Below, in pieces: positions 1 to 7,029 of a DNA stretch of 10,827 bases. The stretch's first letter is position 1; each line of letters begins with the position of its first letter. Both the position numbers and the translations under genes were made by a program. The stretch comes from Selenomonadaceae bacterium (GTDB taxonomy: Bacteria; Bacillota; Negativicutes; Selenomonadales; Selenomonadaceae), in NCBI GenBank assembly GCA_017484235.1, contig JAFUTM010000306.1:1-10827 (forward strand), written 5' to 3'. The notes beneath the pieces were generated by a model. That model did not search any database. It worked only from the letters and a program-made list of their open reading frames with translations, and had not been told where the DNA came from.

Positions 1-337
1 AATCATATTTATTCTTGGCGCGTGTAAAGTCGCGTGTGACGACTTCAAAATCAATCGGATTATTGTTAATCTTTGCTGCCAAATGAGGTGAAACCGCTTC
101 CTTATAAACATAGGACACTAAATTTTCAGTCTGCTCTCCTATGTTGGCGGTATCATTCACATAGATTGGATCACCGCCTGTCAAATGACCTTTGTCGTCC
201 AGTTCAACGCCAGAGGCCGCCGCCTTGTAGTAACCTGCGTTAAAATTATTATCTCTCAAACATTTGACGATCTGCGCGGAAATAAAAGTTTTGCCGACAT
301 CAGTAGCAGTGCCAGCAACGAATAAACATTTAGCCAT
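1..337 (-). CDS. bioD: Dethiobiotin synthetase, N-terminal half (cut by window edge)
   Basis: BioD is the ATP-dependent enzyme that closes the ureido ring of 7,8-diaminopelargonate to give dethiobiotin, the step before biotin synthase; it is cytosolic. About 112 residues are visible, roughly half of the usual ~225. The protein starts MAKCLFVAGTATDVGKT, where residues 9-17 are the family P-loop (canonical GTDTEVGKT; the Asp at position 11 is Ala here, while Lys16 and Thr17 remain). Further on come the substrate-site stretch AGYYKAAASG and the SPHLAA motif, both typical of BioD. The ATG at 337-335 has a clean GGAGG at 350-346 with 8 bases of spacing. The gene follows the MFS transporter by 17 bases, so it is probably the distal gene of the same transcript. 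Function is confident; the C-terminal half cannot be checked. Confidence 0.93.
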   Translation of the reverse strand, partial: MAKCLFVAGTATDVGKTFISAQIVKCLRDNNFNAGYYKAAASGVELDDKGHLTGGDPIYVNDTANIGEQTENLVSYVYKEAVSPHLAAKINNNPIDFEVVTRDFTRAKNKYD

Positions 338-354
338 AAAATAATCCTCCATAA

Positions 355-1509
355 TCATTTATTTTTTAGTAAAAATGCAAAAGTCAACGGTATCAATGAT
401 ACACCAGCAATAATTAAAAATACATTTTCAAGACCAAAATTATTTGCAACTGTGCCCAAAATCGGAGCAAAAATGCCGCCAATACTCACAGATAAACCAA
501 GTGTTATACCGGAGGCCAGCCCTTTATGATTGGGCAAAGAATTTTGTCCGGTTACAACAATTGGACTGTAACATAAACCGATTGCCAGGCCAATTGGAAT
601 AACAGAAATAATTGATAAAATTGGTGACGCTGCAAAGTAAAAGATCAGTATGGAAGGTAGTATTGTTAAAAAACTCAGTCTGATAATTTTTGCGTGACCA
701 AACTTGTCAGCTATCCTTCCACCAAAAAGTGTACTAAATGCGCCGAGTGCATAGAAAAATGTCAAAACAGCATTGCCAACAATTTCACTTTGATTTAAAT
801 TGTGAATCCAGTATAATGCTAAGAATGTATTCGCACCATAAAATATTATTGACCTGCCAAAAATGATTCCGCATATTTTATAAAAAGTTCGCCAATCATC
901 TACTTGGTCAGTGGCTTTAATGGTTTTGGACATAGACGATTCAGACTCGGCAATTTTCTTAAAATGTGAATTATTTTGTAAAAGTGCGGCCGCTTCAATC
1001 AGCACTGGAATCATTAAAATTATTGTACCTTTAATACCGAAAATAGTAATTGCAGCAGTAGTGATAATTGGACCGAGCGTGAAACCCAGGTTACCGCCGA
1101 AAGAAAATATGCTGATTGAATTGCCTTGCTGATTTTTAGGTGCAGATTTATTTGCGAGAAGTGCGGCTGTCGGGTGAAACATTGAAACCCCAATACCGCT
1201 GATTACAATTGCGATGCACAATCCGGTAAAATCACCAACGTACCCTGTTATTGACATTCCACCGCCAGCTAAAATTACTCCAAGTGCCATTGTCCAAGGA
1301 ACATTTTTTTTATCAGCTAAATGACCAAAAATTGGCTGCACTACTGAGCCTATTAAATTTGAAAACATAACTAAAGAGGCAGCTGCAGCATAATCAAGAT
1401 TGTGTATTGCAATTAAAAACGGCAGCAGTGCTGATAATGCACCCTGATTAAAATCTGCACACAAATGCCCTGCTGATAACAAATACTGATAATATCTTTG
1501 ATTGTTCAA
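355..1509 (-). CDS. MFS transporter, fosmidomycin-resistance (Fsr)-like
   Basis: This is a 12-helix major facilitator of about 384 residues, a proton-driven inner-membrane exporter by family. Hydrophobic segments run the length of the protein, with a charged central loop near residues 185-205 (KKIAESESSMSK region) separating two six-helix halves. The N-terminal stretch LLSAGHLCADFNQGALSALLPFL and the loop FHPTAALLANKSAPKNQQG followed by FGGNLGFTLGP closely resemble E. coli Fsr, so a drug/metabolite exporter of that subfamily is the best guess; the real substrate is unknown. An in-frame ATG lies at 1524-1522 directly after the upstream stop codon, but it has no ribosome binding site. A GGAGG at 1522-1518 sits 8 bases ahead of a TTG at 1509-1507, which I take as the start (protein beginning MNNQRYYQ). 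The gene abuts the alkyltransferase gene upstream. Confidence 0.88.
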   Translation of the reverse strand: MNNQRYYQYLLSAGHLCADFNQGALSALLPFLIAIHNLDYAAAASLVMFSNLIGSVVQPIFGHLADKKNVPWTMALGVILAGGGMSITGYVGDFTGLCIAIVISGIGVSMFHPTAALLANKSAPKNQQGNSISIFSFGGNLGFTLGPIITTAAITIFGIKGTIILMIPVLIEAAALLQNNSHFKKIAESESSMSKTIKATDQVDDWRTFYKICGIIFGRSIIFYGANTFLALYWIHNLNQSEIVGNAVLTFFYALGAFSTLFGGRIADKFGHAKIIRLSFLTILPSILIFYFAASPILSIISVIPIGLAIGLCYSPIVVTGQNSLPNHKGLASGITLGLSVSIGGIFAPILGTVANNFGLENVFLIIAGVSLIPLTFAFLLKNK

Positions 1510-1517
1510 CGCATATG

Positions 1518-1522
1518 CCTCC
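1518..1522 (-). promoter_or_regulatory. Ribosome binding site that selects the TTG start of the MFS gene
   Basis: On the minus strand this reads GGAGG followed by CATATGCG and then TTG. The spacing of 8 bases fits the TTG at 1509-1507. The alternative ATG at 1524-1522 overlaps this motif and has nothing purine-rich upstream, only the end of the preceding gene. Confidence 0.65.
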
Positions 1523-1524
1523 AT

Positions 1525-1827
1525 TTATTCAGCAGTCCATTGACAACTCTTAATATCAACACAATCATTTGATTTAAAACAAACGCCTTCAGCTATCAGT
1601 AAATCTCGTTGAGTTTCAAAGTGTGGAGCCAGCCTGCCGGCGTGATTGACCACACGATGACAAGGATAATCTCCATAAAATTCAGATATACTCAAAACTT
1701 TGCCAACAAGACGGGCATTTTTATCTCTGCCGATTAATCTTGCTATCTGTCCATAAGTTGCAACTTTACCAAATGGAATTTCTGCAACGACGGACAAAAT
1801 TTCATAAATTAAATTTTTGTTTATCAT
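1525..1827 (-). CDS. MGMT-family DNA alkyltransferase domain protein (short form)
   Basis: A 100-residue protein made only of the C-terminal DNA-binding/active-site domain of O6-alkylguanine-DNA alkyltransferases. It carries GKVATYGQIARLIG (helix-turn-helix region, residues ~20-33), an RLVGKVL segment at 39-45 that includes the arginine-finger area, and PCHRVVN at 55-61 with the acceptor cysteine, so it is not of the Cys-less ATL type, which has Trp in PWHRV. The usual Asn-Pro just before the active site is replaced by a YGD stretch. Short MGMT proteins of this size are common in Firmicutes; some may act as lesion recognisers rather than full alkyltransferases. The start ATG has only a weak ribosome binding site, and the gene starts 36 bases after the MATE gene. 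The stop codon (TAA, 1527-1525) directly touches an unused ATG of the next reading frame. Confidence 0.87.
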   Translation of the reverse strand: MINKNLIYEILSVVAEIPFGKVATYGQIARLIGRDKNARLVGKVLSISEFYGDYPCHRVVNHAGRLAPHFETQRDLLIAEGVCFKSNDCVDIKSCQWTAE

Positions 1828-1863
1828 AATTTATACCATTATAAGATTAAATAATATTGTGAA

Positions 1864-2538
1864 TTACATTATGATTTTATATTTGTACCTTAAACGCCAT
1901 ATCAAAGTTGTTGAAACTATCATTGCAAGTAATTCCGCAACGATAATTGAAAACCAAATGCCATTCATTCCAAAAATTATCGGCAATATTAAAACAGAAC
2001 CGCTCTCATAGATAAGCGTATGAACAACTGAGATGATTGCTGATATTAATCTATTGTTCATTGATGTAAAGAACGACGAGGCGAATATATTAAATCCGGC
2101 AAACAGGAATGAAATGGAATAAATTCTAAATCCGTGAACCGTCAGACTTTGCAGATTTTCATCATATCCAACAAAAATACTTGTCATAACATCAGCCAAT
2201 AATTCCGCTGAAATAGTAAGCGCAAGCCCAGTCACAGAAATAATTTTTATTGTTTTAAAAAATATATTCCGTAATTCAGTAAAATTCTTCGCACCGAAGT
2301 TATAAGCAAAAATTGGAGCACTGCCGCCCGTGCCAATCATAAATCCAAACGCACCGGAAAGCATTATAAACGGCATCATTAGATTGATTGCAGCGAAAGC
2401 CGATTTGCCGACGAAGTTTGAAACAAACAATCTGTCAATGACACCATAAATTGAAGTGGCTATCATCGTGACGACAGACGGAAAAACAAATTTTAACAGT
2501 CTTCGATAAGTAAAATGATCTGCAAGTTTGACCTGCAT
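1864..2538 (-). CDS. MATE-family efflux transporter with large in-frame internal deletion
   Basis: MATE transporters are drug/cation antiporters of about 450 residues with two six-helix lobes. This reading frame has only 224. Residues 1-74 are a normal N-lobe start (FTYRRLLKFVFPSV, then SIYGVIDRLFVSNFVGK, then GFMIGTGGSA). From residue 75 the sequence is that of the C-lobe: PIFAYNFGAKNFTELRN, then FVGYDENLQ, FAGFNIFASSFFTSMNNRLISA and a normal C-terminal end. About 220 residues, the rest of the N-lobe and the start of the C-lobe, are missing, and the junction falls on the GSAP motif at about 2311-2331. The frame is intact with no stop or frameshift. Such a half-size protein with about seven helices is unlikely to transport as a classical MATE, so it may be a decaying gene. 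Start ATG has GGTG at 2547-2544; a good promoter lies upstream. It is the first gene of the left minus-strand block. Confidence 0.85.
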   Translation of the reverse strand: MQVKLADHFTYRRLLKFVFPSVVTMIATSIYGVIDRLFVSNFVGKSAFAAINLMMPFIMLSGAFGFMIGTGGSAPIFAYNFGAKNFTELRNIFFKTIKIISVTGLALTISAELLADVMTSIFVGYDENLQSLTVHGFRIYSISFLFAGFNIFASSFFTSMNNRLISAIISVVHTLIYESGSVLILPIIFGMNGIWFSIIVAELLAMIVSTTLIWRLRYKYKIIM

Positions 2539-2570
2539 TTAATCACCAATTTATAAATTTTTATTCCGTT

Positions 2571-2599
2571 ATTGTATAAAATTTTATAAGAGTGGTCAA
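2571..2599 (-). promoter_or_regulatory. Sigma-70-type promoter for the MATE-MGMT-MFS-bioD block
   Basis: On the minus strand TTGACC (2599-2594) is followed after exactly 17 bases by TACAAT (2576-2571). Transcription would begin near 2564, leaving about a 26-base leader before the MATE start. It is divergent from the tkt promoter, from which it is separated by about 145 bases of AT-rich sequence with no other recognised element. Confidence 0.6.
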
Positions 2600-2745
2600 T
2601 CCTAAAAAAATTATTTTATTAGTTATTGTTCATAAAAGATGCCAAATTAATTAGTAAATACTCATAAAATTAACAAGAATGAAGCTGTTTGATAAAACAT
2701 TAACTAAAAAGTTTATTTTTAAACATAAAGCAAACATAAAATATA

Positions 2746-2774
2746 TTGACACATATTAAAGTAGAGTGTAAAAT
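2746..2774 (+). promoter_or_regulatory. Near-consensus sigma-70-type promoter for transketolase
   Basis: A perfect -35 box TTGACA (2746-2751) and TAAAAT (2769-2774) are separated by 17 bases. The start of transcription would be near 2781, giving a leader of about 43 bases. This is the strongest promoter match in the window, in keeping with a highly expressed carbon-metabolism gene. I see no riboswitch fold in the short leader. Confidence 0.8.
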
Positions 2775-2809
2775 AAATTCATAAATATTCAGACATTTAT
2801 ATTTTTTGT

Positions 2810-2815
2810 AAGGAG
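2810..2815 (+). promoter_or_regulatory. Ribosome binding site that selects the TTG start of tkt
   Basis: AAGGAG here ends on the first base of a possible GTG start (2815-2817), so that GTG cannot be served by it. The in-frame TTG at 2824-2826 lies 8 bases downstream, an ideal distance, and gives the conventional transketolase N-terminus. Confidence 0.7.
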
Positions 2816-2823
2816 TGAGTTTT

Positions 2824-4809
2824 TTGTCAAATATTGATAACACTTGCGTAAACGCAATACGCGCACTTTCAGCAGACGCAGTTCAAAAAGCAAATTCTGG
2901 TCATCCAGGACTGCCGCTTGGTTCAGCAGCAATGGCTTACGAACTTTGGGCACATCAAATGAAACACAATCCGAAGAATCCAAAGTGGGCTAATCGTGAC
3001 CGCTTCATCTTGAGCGGTGGTCACGGCTCCGCAATGCTCTATTCACTTCTTCATCTGTTTGGTTATGGCCTTACGATTGACGATATGAAAAATTTCCGTC
3101 AAGACGGTTCCAAAACTCCTGGTCACCCTGAATATGGCTGGACAACCGGTGTTGAGGCGACAACCGGCCCATTAGGCGCAGGTATGGGTATGGCAGTTGG
3201 TATGGCGATGGCTGAGGCACATATGGCAGCTATTTTCAATAAGCCAGATTTTAACATTGTCGACAACTATACATTTGTACTCGGCGGCGACGGCTGTATG
3301 ATGGAAGGTATTTCTTCAGAAGCATTTTCACTTGCCGGAACTCTCGGACTCAGCAAATTAATCGTCCTCTACGACAGCAACAAAATTTCAATTGAAGGCT
3401 CAACGGATATAGCTTTCACTGAAAATGTCCAGAAACGTATGGAAGCATTTGGATTCCAGCTCTTGACTGTTGAAGATGGCAACAATATTGAAGAAATTGG
3501 CAAAGCCATTGAAGCGGCAAAAGCAGAAAAGACGAAACCTTCATTTATCACAGTTCACACTCAGATCGGCTACGGCAGTCCAAAACAAGGTCAAGCGGCT
3601 GCTCACGGTGAACCTCTCGGCGCTGACAACGTAGTCAAAATGAAACAGAATTTAAATTATCCGAAACCAGAAGAGACATTCTATGTACCAGATGAAGTTT
3701 ATTCTCACATTAATGAAGCAATGAAAAATGGTCAGGCGGCTGAAGATAATTGGAACAAACTGTTTGCAGATTATGCTGCGAAATATCCTGAGCAGAAGAA
3801 ACTTTGGGATAAATATCACGCACCGATTGATGCGGAAGCACTTCTCAATGATGCAGATTTCTGGGCATATGAAGATAAACCGCAGGCAACTCGCGCATTA
3901 TCCGGCACAATGATTAATCGTCTCAAAGATCGCGTTCCTAATCTTATCGGCGGCAGTGCTGACCTTGCACCTTCAAACAAGACATATATGAAAGACGGCG
4001 GCGATTTCAGTAAAGCTGATTATGCTGGTCGCAATCTGCATTTTGGTGTTCGTGAGCTTGCTATGTCTGCAATGGCAAATGGTCTTACTCTTTATGGCGG
4101 ACTCCGCGCATATGTTGGCACCTTCTTCGTGTTCAGCGATTATATGAAACCGATGATGAGACTTGCTGCGATAATGGAAATTCCTACAACTTACGTTTTA
4201 ACGCACGACTCAATCGGAGTTGGCGAAGACGGTCCTACACACGAGCCAATTGAGCAGCTTGCTATGCTCCGCGCAATGCCGAATATCAACGTATTCAGAC
4301 CAGCTGATGCTACTGAGACTGCGGCTGGCTGGTATCTGGCAGTTACAAGTAAAGAGACTCCGACTGCGTTAGTCCTCACTCGTCAGAACTTGCCACAGTT
4401 ACCTGGTTCAAGTAAAGAAGCACTCAAAGGCGCGTATGTTGTCTCTGAAGCTAAAGGCGAATGTAAGGGTATTCTCATTGCCAGCGGTTCGGAAGTCTCA
4501 TTGGCGATTGAAGCTCAGGAAGAACTTGCCAAAGACGGAATCAATGTTCGCGTTGTTTCAATGCCTTGTATGGATCTCTTTGAGCAGCAATCTGACGAAT
4601 ATAAAGAACAAGTTCTGCCGAAAAATATTCGTGCTCGTGTTGCTATTGAAGCAGCTAAGAACTTTGGCTGGGGCAGCTATGTCGGTCTTGACGGCGCAAC
4701 CGTTACAATGAGAGGATTTGGTGCCTCTGCTCCGGCTGGTCTTCTCTTTAAAAAATTCGGCTTCACTAAAGAAAATGTCGTCGAAACCTTTAAGCGCGTA
4801 ATGAAATAA
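2824..4809 (+). CDS. tkt: Transketolase, full length
   Basis: Thiamine-diphosphate enzyme that moves two-carbon ketol units between pentose-phosphate sugars (xylulose-5-P to ribose-5-P or erythrose-4-P). The 661-residue single chain has the three usual domains. Visible key residues, numbered from the TTG start, include His27 in SGHPG, His67 in GGHGS, H101, GPLGAG at 115-120, the ThDP/metal motif GDG at 155-157 with D184-N186, H261 in AAAHGEPLG, the catalytic glutamate E411 in GVRELAM, and the DGPTHEP substrate motif near 468-474. These agree in spacing with E. coli TktA. No residue looks abnormal. Codon use is richer in C-ending codons than the neighbours, consistent with high expression. The gene has its own promoter and terminator and so is probably monocistronic. 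In organisms lacking the oxidative branch it also supplies ribose-5-phosphate and erythrose-4-phosphate. Confidence 0.97.
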   Translation: MSNIDNTCVNAIRALSADAVQKANSGHPGLPLGSAAMAYELWAHQMKHNPKNPKWANRDRFILSGGHGSAMLYSLLHLFGYGLTIDDMKNFRQDGSKTPGHPEYGWTTGVEATTGPLGAGMGMAVGMAMAEAHMAAIFNKPDFNIVDNYTFVLGGDGCMMEGISSEAFSLAGTLGLSKLIVLYDSNKISIEGSTDIAFTENVQKRMEAFGFQLLTVEDGNNIEEIGKAIEAAKAEKTKPSFITVHTQIGYGSPKQGQAAAHGEPLGADNVVKMKQNLNYPKPEETFYVPDEVYSHINEAMKNGQAAEDNWNKLFADYAAKYPEQKKLWDKYHAPIDAEALLNDADFWAYEDKPQATRALSGTMINRLKDRVPNLIGGSADLAPSNKTYMKDGGDFSKADYAGRNLHFGVRELAMSAMANGLTLYGGLRAYVGTFFVFSDYMKPMMRLAAIMEIPTTYVLTHDSIGVGEDGPTHEPIEQLAMLRAMPNINVFRPADATETAAGWYLAVTSKETPTALVLTRQNLPQLPGSSKEALKGAYVVSEAKGECKGILIASGSEVSLAIEAQEELAKDGINVRVVSMPCMDLFEQQSDEYKEQVLPKNIRARVAIEAAKNFGWGSYVGLDGATVTMRGFGASAPAGLLFKKFGFTKENVVETFKRVMK

Positions 4810-4837
4810 GTAAATCTAATTTGACATAAATCATTCT

Positions 4838-4880
4838 AAAAAAACTCTCATCTTCATAATTATTGGTGAGAGCTTTTTTA
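4838..4880 (+). terminator. Intrinsic terminator of tkt
   Basis: CTCTCA (4845-4850) pairs with TGAGAG (4867-4872). The stem extends through one A-C mismatch into a run of A (4838-4844) pairing with the T run at 4874-4879. It starts about 28 bases after the tkt stop and is the only such structure before sbcD. The A-rich flank could also let it work weakly on the other strand, but no minus-strand gene ends here. Confidence 0.8.
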
Positions 4881-5021
4881 TTTTGTCAAATGCTCACGAT
4901 CATGAAATTGTTTTTAAGTTTTTTTGCGAATGTAAGCAGGACAATAAAATTATGTATAGAATTTTAAAAATATATATTAAATTTTGTAAATTGTTATTTT
5001 GTTGTTTATGAGGTCAATTTT

Positions 5022-6155
5022 ATGAAGTTTATACACACTGCTGACTGGCATCTCGGAAAAAAGCTGCGAGAACATTCATTGATAGACGACCAACAATATA
5101 TATTAAATGAATTTTTAAAGCTCGTCGATAATGAGAAACCGGAATTGATAATAATCGCTGGTGATATTTATGACAGCCGTATTCCGCCAGTTGATGCAAT
5201 TAATTTATTTGATGAAGTCTTGACCAAGTTACTACTTGAAAAAAAGATACCGGTTTTGTGCATAGCCGGCAATCACGACGATAGCTCGCGTTTAAATTTT
5301 GGCAGTAAAATGTTTGACAAATTAAACTTTCATATGCGCTCAAAAATCAGTTCTGATATGGAGCCGATTATTTTTAATGACGAATACGGTGAGATTTATT
5401 TTTCACCAATTCCATATTTTTATCCATCAATAGTTCGTGAAAAATTTGATTTTCCGTCAAATAATTATATGACCTATGATGATGCGGCAAAAATAATTAT
5501 AGAGGCTGCCAGATCTAAAATTCCCAATAACAAAAGAAGCGTCGCCATAGCTCATCTGTTCATAAAAGGCAGTGTCCGCTCTGAATCTGAAGTGCAAATG
5601 GTCGGCGGTATAGATGAAATTAATGCCGCTCACTTTGCAGATTATAATTATACGGCACTCGGTCATTTGCATCAACCGCAGAACAGAGGCAATAATGTAA
5701 GATACAGCGGTTCTTTACTAAAATATTCATTTGACGAAGAACATCAAAATAAGGTCATTGATATTGTTGAGATTGATAAATTTGGTAAATGTAAGTTGCC
5801 TGATAAACCTTACAAATTAACACCAAAACGCGACGTCAGAACGGTTACAGGCTTATTAGATGATATTTTGCAAAAGGAACCGAGTTCAAATGATTATATA
5901 CTTGCCAAATTGCAAGATGAAAATCCTTATAATGCCGGCGAAAAATTGAGAAGTGCATTATTTCCAAATCTGCTTGGCGTGGAAATAGTTTCCGAACGTG
6001 AAATAAGAGAAAGTCTTAAATTGCAGCAGCGCGAACACCTCAACGATGCACAGCTATTTGAAGAATTTTTTAATGATATGACTGGTCGCAGAATGAACGA
6101 CGAAGAACGCGCGTTATTTATGGACTGCTTTAACGAATTAAAAGCGCAGTCCTGA
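5022..6155 (+). CDS. sbcD: SbcD-type nuclease subunit (Mre11 family)
   Basis: SbcD is the metal-dependent phosphodiesterase of the SbcCD complex, which opens DNA hairpins and trims double-strand ends together with the SMC-like ATPase SbcC. The 377-residue chain has all Mre11-family phosphoesterase motifs: TADWHLG (D8, H10), GDIYD (47-51), AGNHD (82-86), AHLF with H178, and GHLH (214-217). After about residue 265 comes the C-terminal capping region that contacts SbcC. The length is normal. Start ATG is preceded by GAGGT at 5010-5014 with 7 bases of spacing. In many bacteria sbcC follows directly, often overlapping; here the next gene is kdsA, 49 bases on, and the upstream neighbour is tkt, so the partner is not adjacent. 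It is probably first in a plus-strand block with kdsA, gpsA and perhaps carD. The 140 AT-rich bases upstream hold no promoter I can call with confidence. Confidence 0.94.
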   Translation: MKFIHTADWHLGKKLREHSLIDDQQYILNEFLKLVDNEKPELIIIAGDIYDSRIPPVDAINLFDEVLTKLLLEKKIPVLCIAGNHDDSSRLNFGSKMFDKLNFHMRSKISSDMEPIIFNDEYGEIYFSPIPYFYPSIVREKFDFPSNNYMTYDDAAKIIIEAARSKIPNNKRSVAIAHLFIKGSVRSESEVQMVGGIDEINAAHFADYNYTALGHLHQPQNRGNNVRYSGSLLKYSFDEEHQNKVIDIVEIDKFGKCKLPDKPYKLTPKRDVRTVTGLLDDILQKEPSSNDYILAKLQDENPYNAGEKLRSALFPNLLGVEIVSEREIRESLKLQQREHLNDAQLFEEFFNDMTGRRMNDEERALFMDCFNELKAQS

Positions 6156-6204
6156 TTTTATAGATTAAGTGGAATATCAAAATATAGTATAGCAGGTGAA
6201 TATG

Positions 6205-7026
6205 ATGAATGTTGTTAAAGTTAAAAATTTTGAGATTGGCAGCGGTGATTTTGTTTTATTAGCCGGTCCTTGTGTGTTGGAAGATTTTGATCGTACGCTA
6301 AATATTGGTCGTGAAATTAAGGATATTACTAAACGACTTGGCATTAACTATGTATTCAAAGCGTCATTTGATAAAGCCAATCGTAGTTCATATAAAAACT
6401 TTCGCGGTCCTGGTCTTGATAAAGGACTTGAAATGCTGGCGGATATAAAACGTCAATTAGATGTACCAATTGTAACTGACATACACGAGACAATCCAGGC
6501 GGCAAAAGTCGGTGAAGTTGCTGATATTATTCAAATACCGGCGTTCCTGTGCCGTCAAACAGATTTGCTAGATGCGGCAGCTAAAACCGGTCGTGTCGTC
6601 AATGTGAAAAAAGGTCAGTTTTTATCGCCAAACGATATGAAAAATGTCGTTGATAAATTAATTCACAGTGGTACAGATAAAATTATGCTGACAGAACGCG
6701 GCGCTTCATTTGGTTACAATAATTTAGTCGTCGATATGAGGAGTCTGCCGATAATGCGTTCCTTCGGTTATCCGGTGATCTTTGACGGCACACACAGCGT
6801 CCAACTTCCAGGCGGCGCGGGCACAAAGTCTTCCGGTCAGCGTGAGTTCGTTAAATATTTAGTTAGAGCGGCGACTGCCGTCGGTATTGACGGACTGTTT
6901 TTGGAAGTTCACGATAATCCAGAGGAAGCTCTCAGTGACGGTGCAAATATGGTGTATCTCGATAAATTGGAAGAATTATTAAAAGAAGTCCTTGCCATAC
7001 ATAACCTTGTCAAAGGAATGGTTTAA
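6205..7026 (+). CDS. kdsA: 3-deoxy-8-phosphooctulonate (Kdo-8-P) synthase, metal-dependent class
   Basis: KdsA condenses phosphoenolpyruvate with arabinose-5-phosphate to Kdo-8-phosphate, the first committed step to the Kdo of LPS inner core, so the cell should have an outer membrane. The 273-residue protein shows FKASFDKANRSS, FRGPGLDKG, IIQIPAFLCRQTDLL, NVKKGQFLSP, ERGASFGYNNLVVDMRSLPIM and THSVQLPGG, all diagnostic. Cys23 in AGPCVLE stands where metal-dependent enzymes such as that of Aquifex aeolicus have Cys and the metal-free E. coli enzyme has Asn; the other expected ligands are present (His in THSVQ, Glu in FLEVHDNP, Asp in ALSDGA). AGGTG at 6194-6198 fits the ATG at 6205 (6 bases) better than the ATG at 6202; an in-frame GTG at 6196 lies inside the binding site and is excluded. 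gpsA begins 3 bases after its stop. No other Kdo gene is in the window. Confidence 0.95.
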   Translation: MNVVKVKNFEIGSGDFVLLAGPCVLEDFDRTLNIGREIKDITKRLGINYVFKASFDKANRSSYKNFRGPGLDKGLEMLADIKRQLDVPIVTDIHETIQAAKVGEVADIIQIPAFLCRQTDLLDAAAKTGRVVNVKKGQFLSPNDMKNVVDKLIHSGTDKIMLTERGASFGYNNLVVDMRSLPIMRSFGYPVIFDGTHSVQLPGGAGTKSSGQREFVKYLVRAATAVGIDGLFLEVHDNPEEALSDGANMVYLDKLEELLKEVLAIHNLVKGMV

Positions 7027-7029
7027 CTT

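Noticed and set aside
911..1132. Plus-strand open frame of 73 codons inside the MFS gene, and similar antisense or shifted frames inside tkt, sbcD, gpsA, carD and the AMMECR1 gene
   Set aside because: Each overlaps a clearly recognised conserved gene, has no ribosome binding site and no recognisable protein sequence.
1838..1843. TATAAT on the minus strand just before the MGMT gene
   Set aside because: No acceptable -35 box (best is TTCACA at 14 bases), and the start site would be only a few bases before the ATG; the gap looks like an intra-operon spacer.
2600..2740. AT-rich stretch between the divergent promoters, checked for small genes, RNA elements or repeats
   Set aside because: Only short A/T-rich partial palindromes; no reading frame with a ribosome binding site and no stable stem.
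4821..4826. TTGACA just after the tkt stop codon
   Set aside because: No -10-like sequence at the right distance (17 bases on lies CTCTC of the terminator stem).
4926..4965. Possible sbcD promoter: TTGCGA followed by TAAAAT or TATAGAAT
   Set aside because: Spacers are 15 bases or too long; AT-rich sequence yields many such matches. Not called.
6202..7026. Absence of the other Kdo genes (kdsB, kdsC, kdsD) next to kdsA as a sign of a special pathway
   Set aside because: Kdo genes are often scattered, and the window is too short to judge; kdsA itself looks normal.
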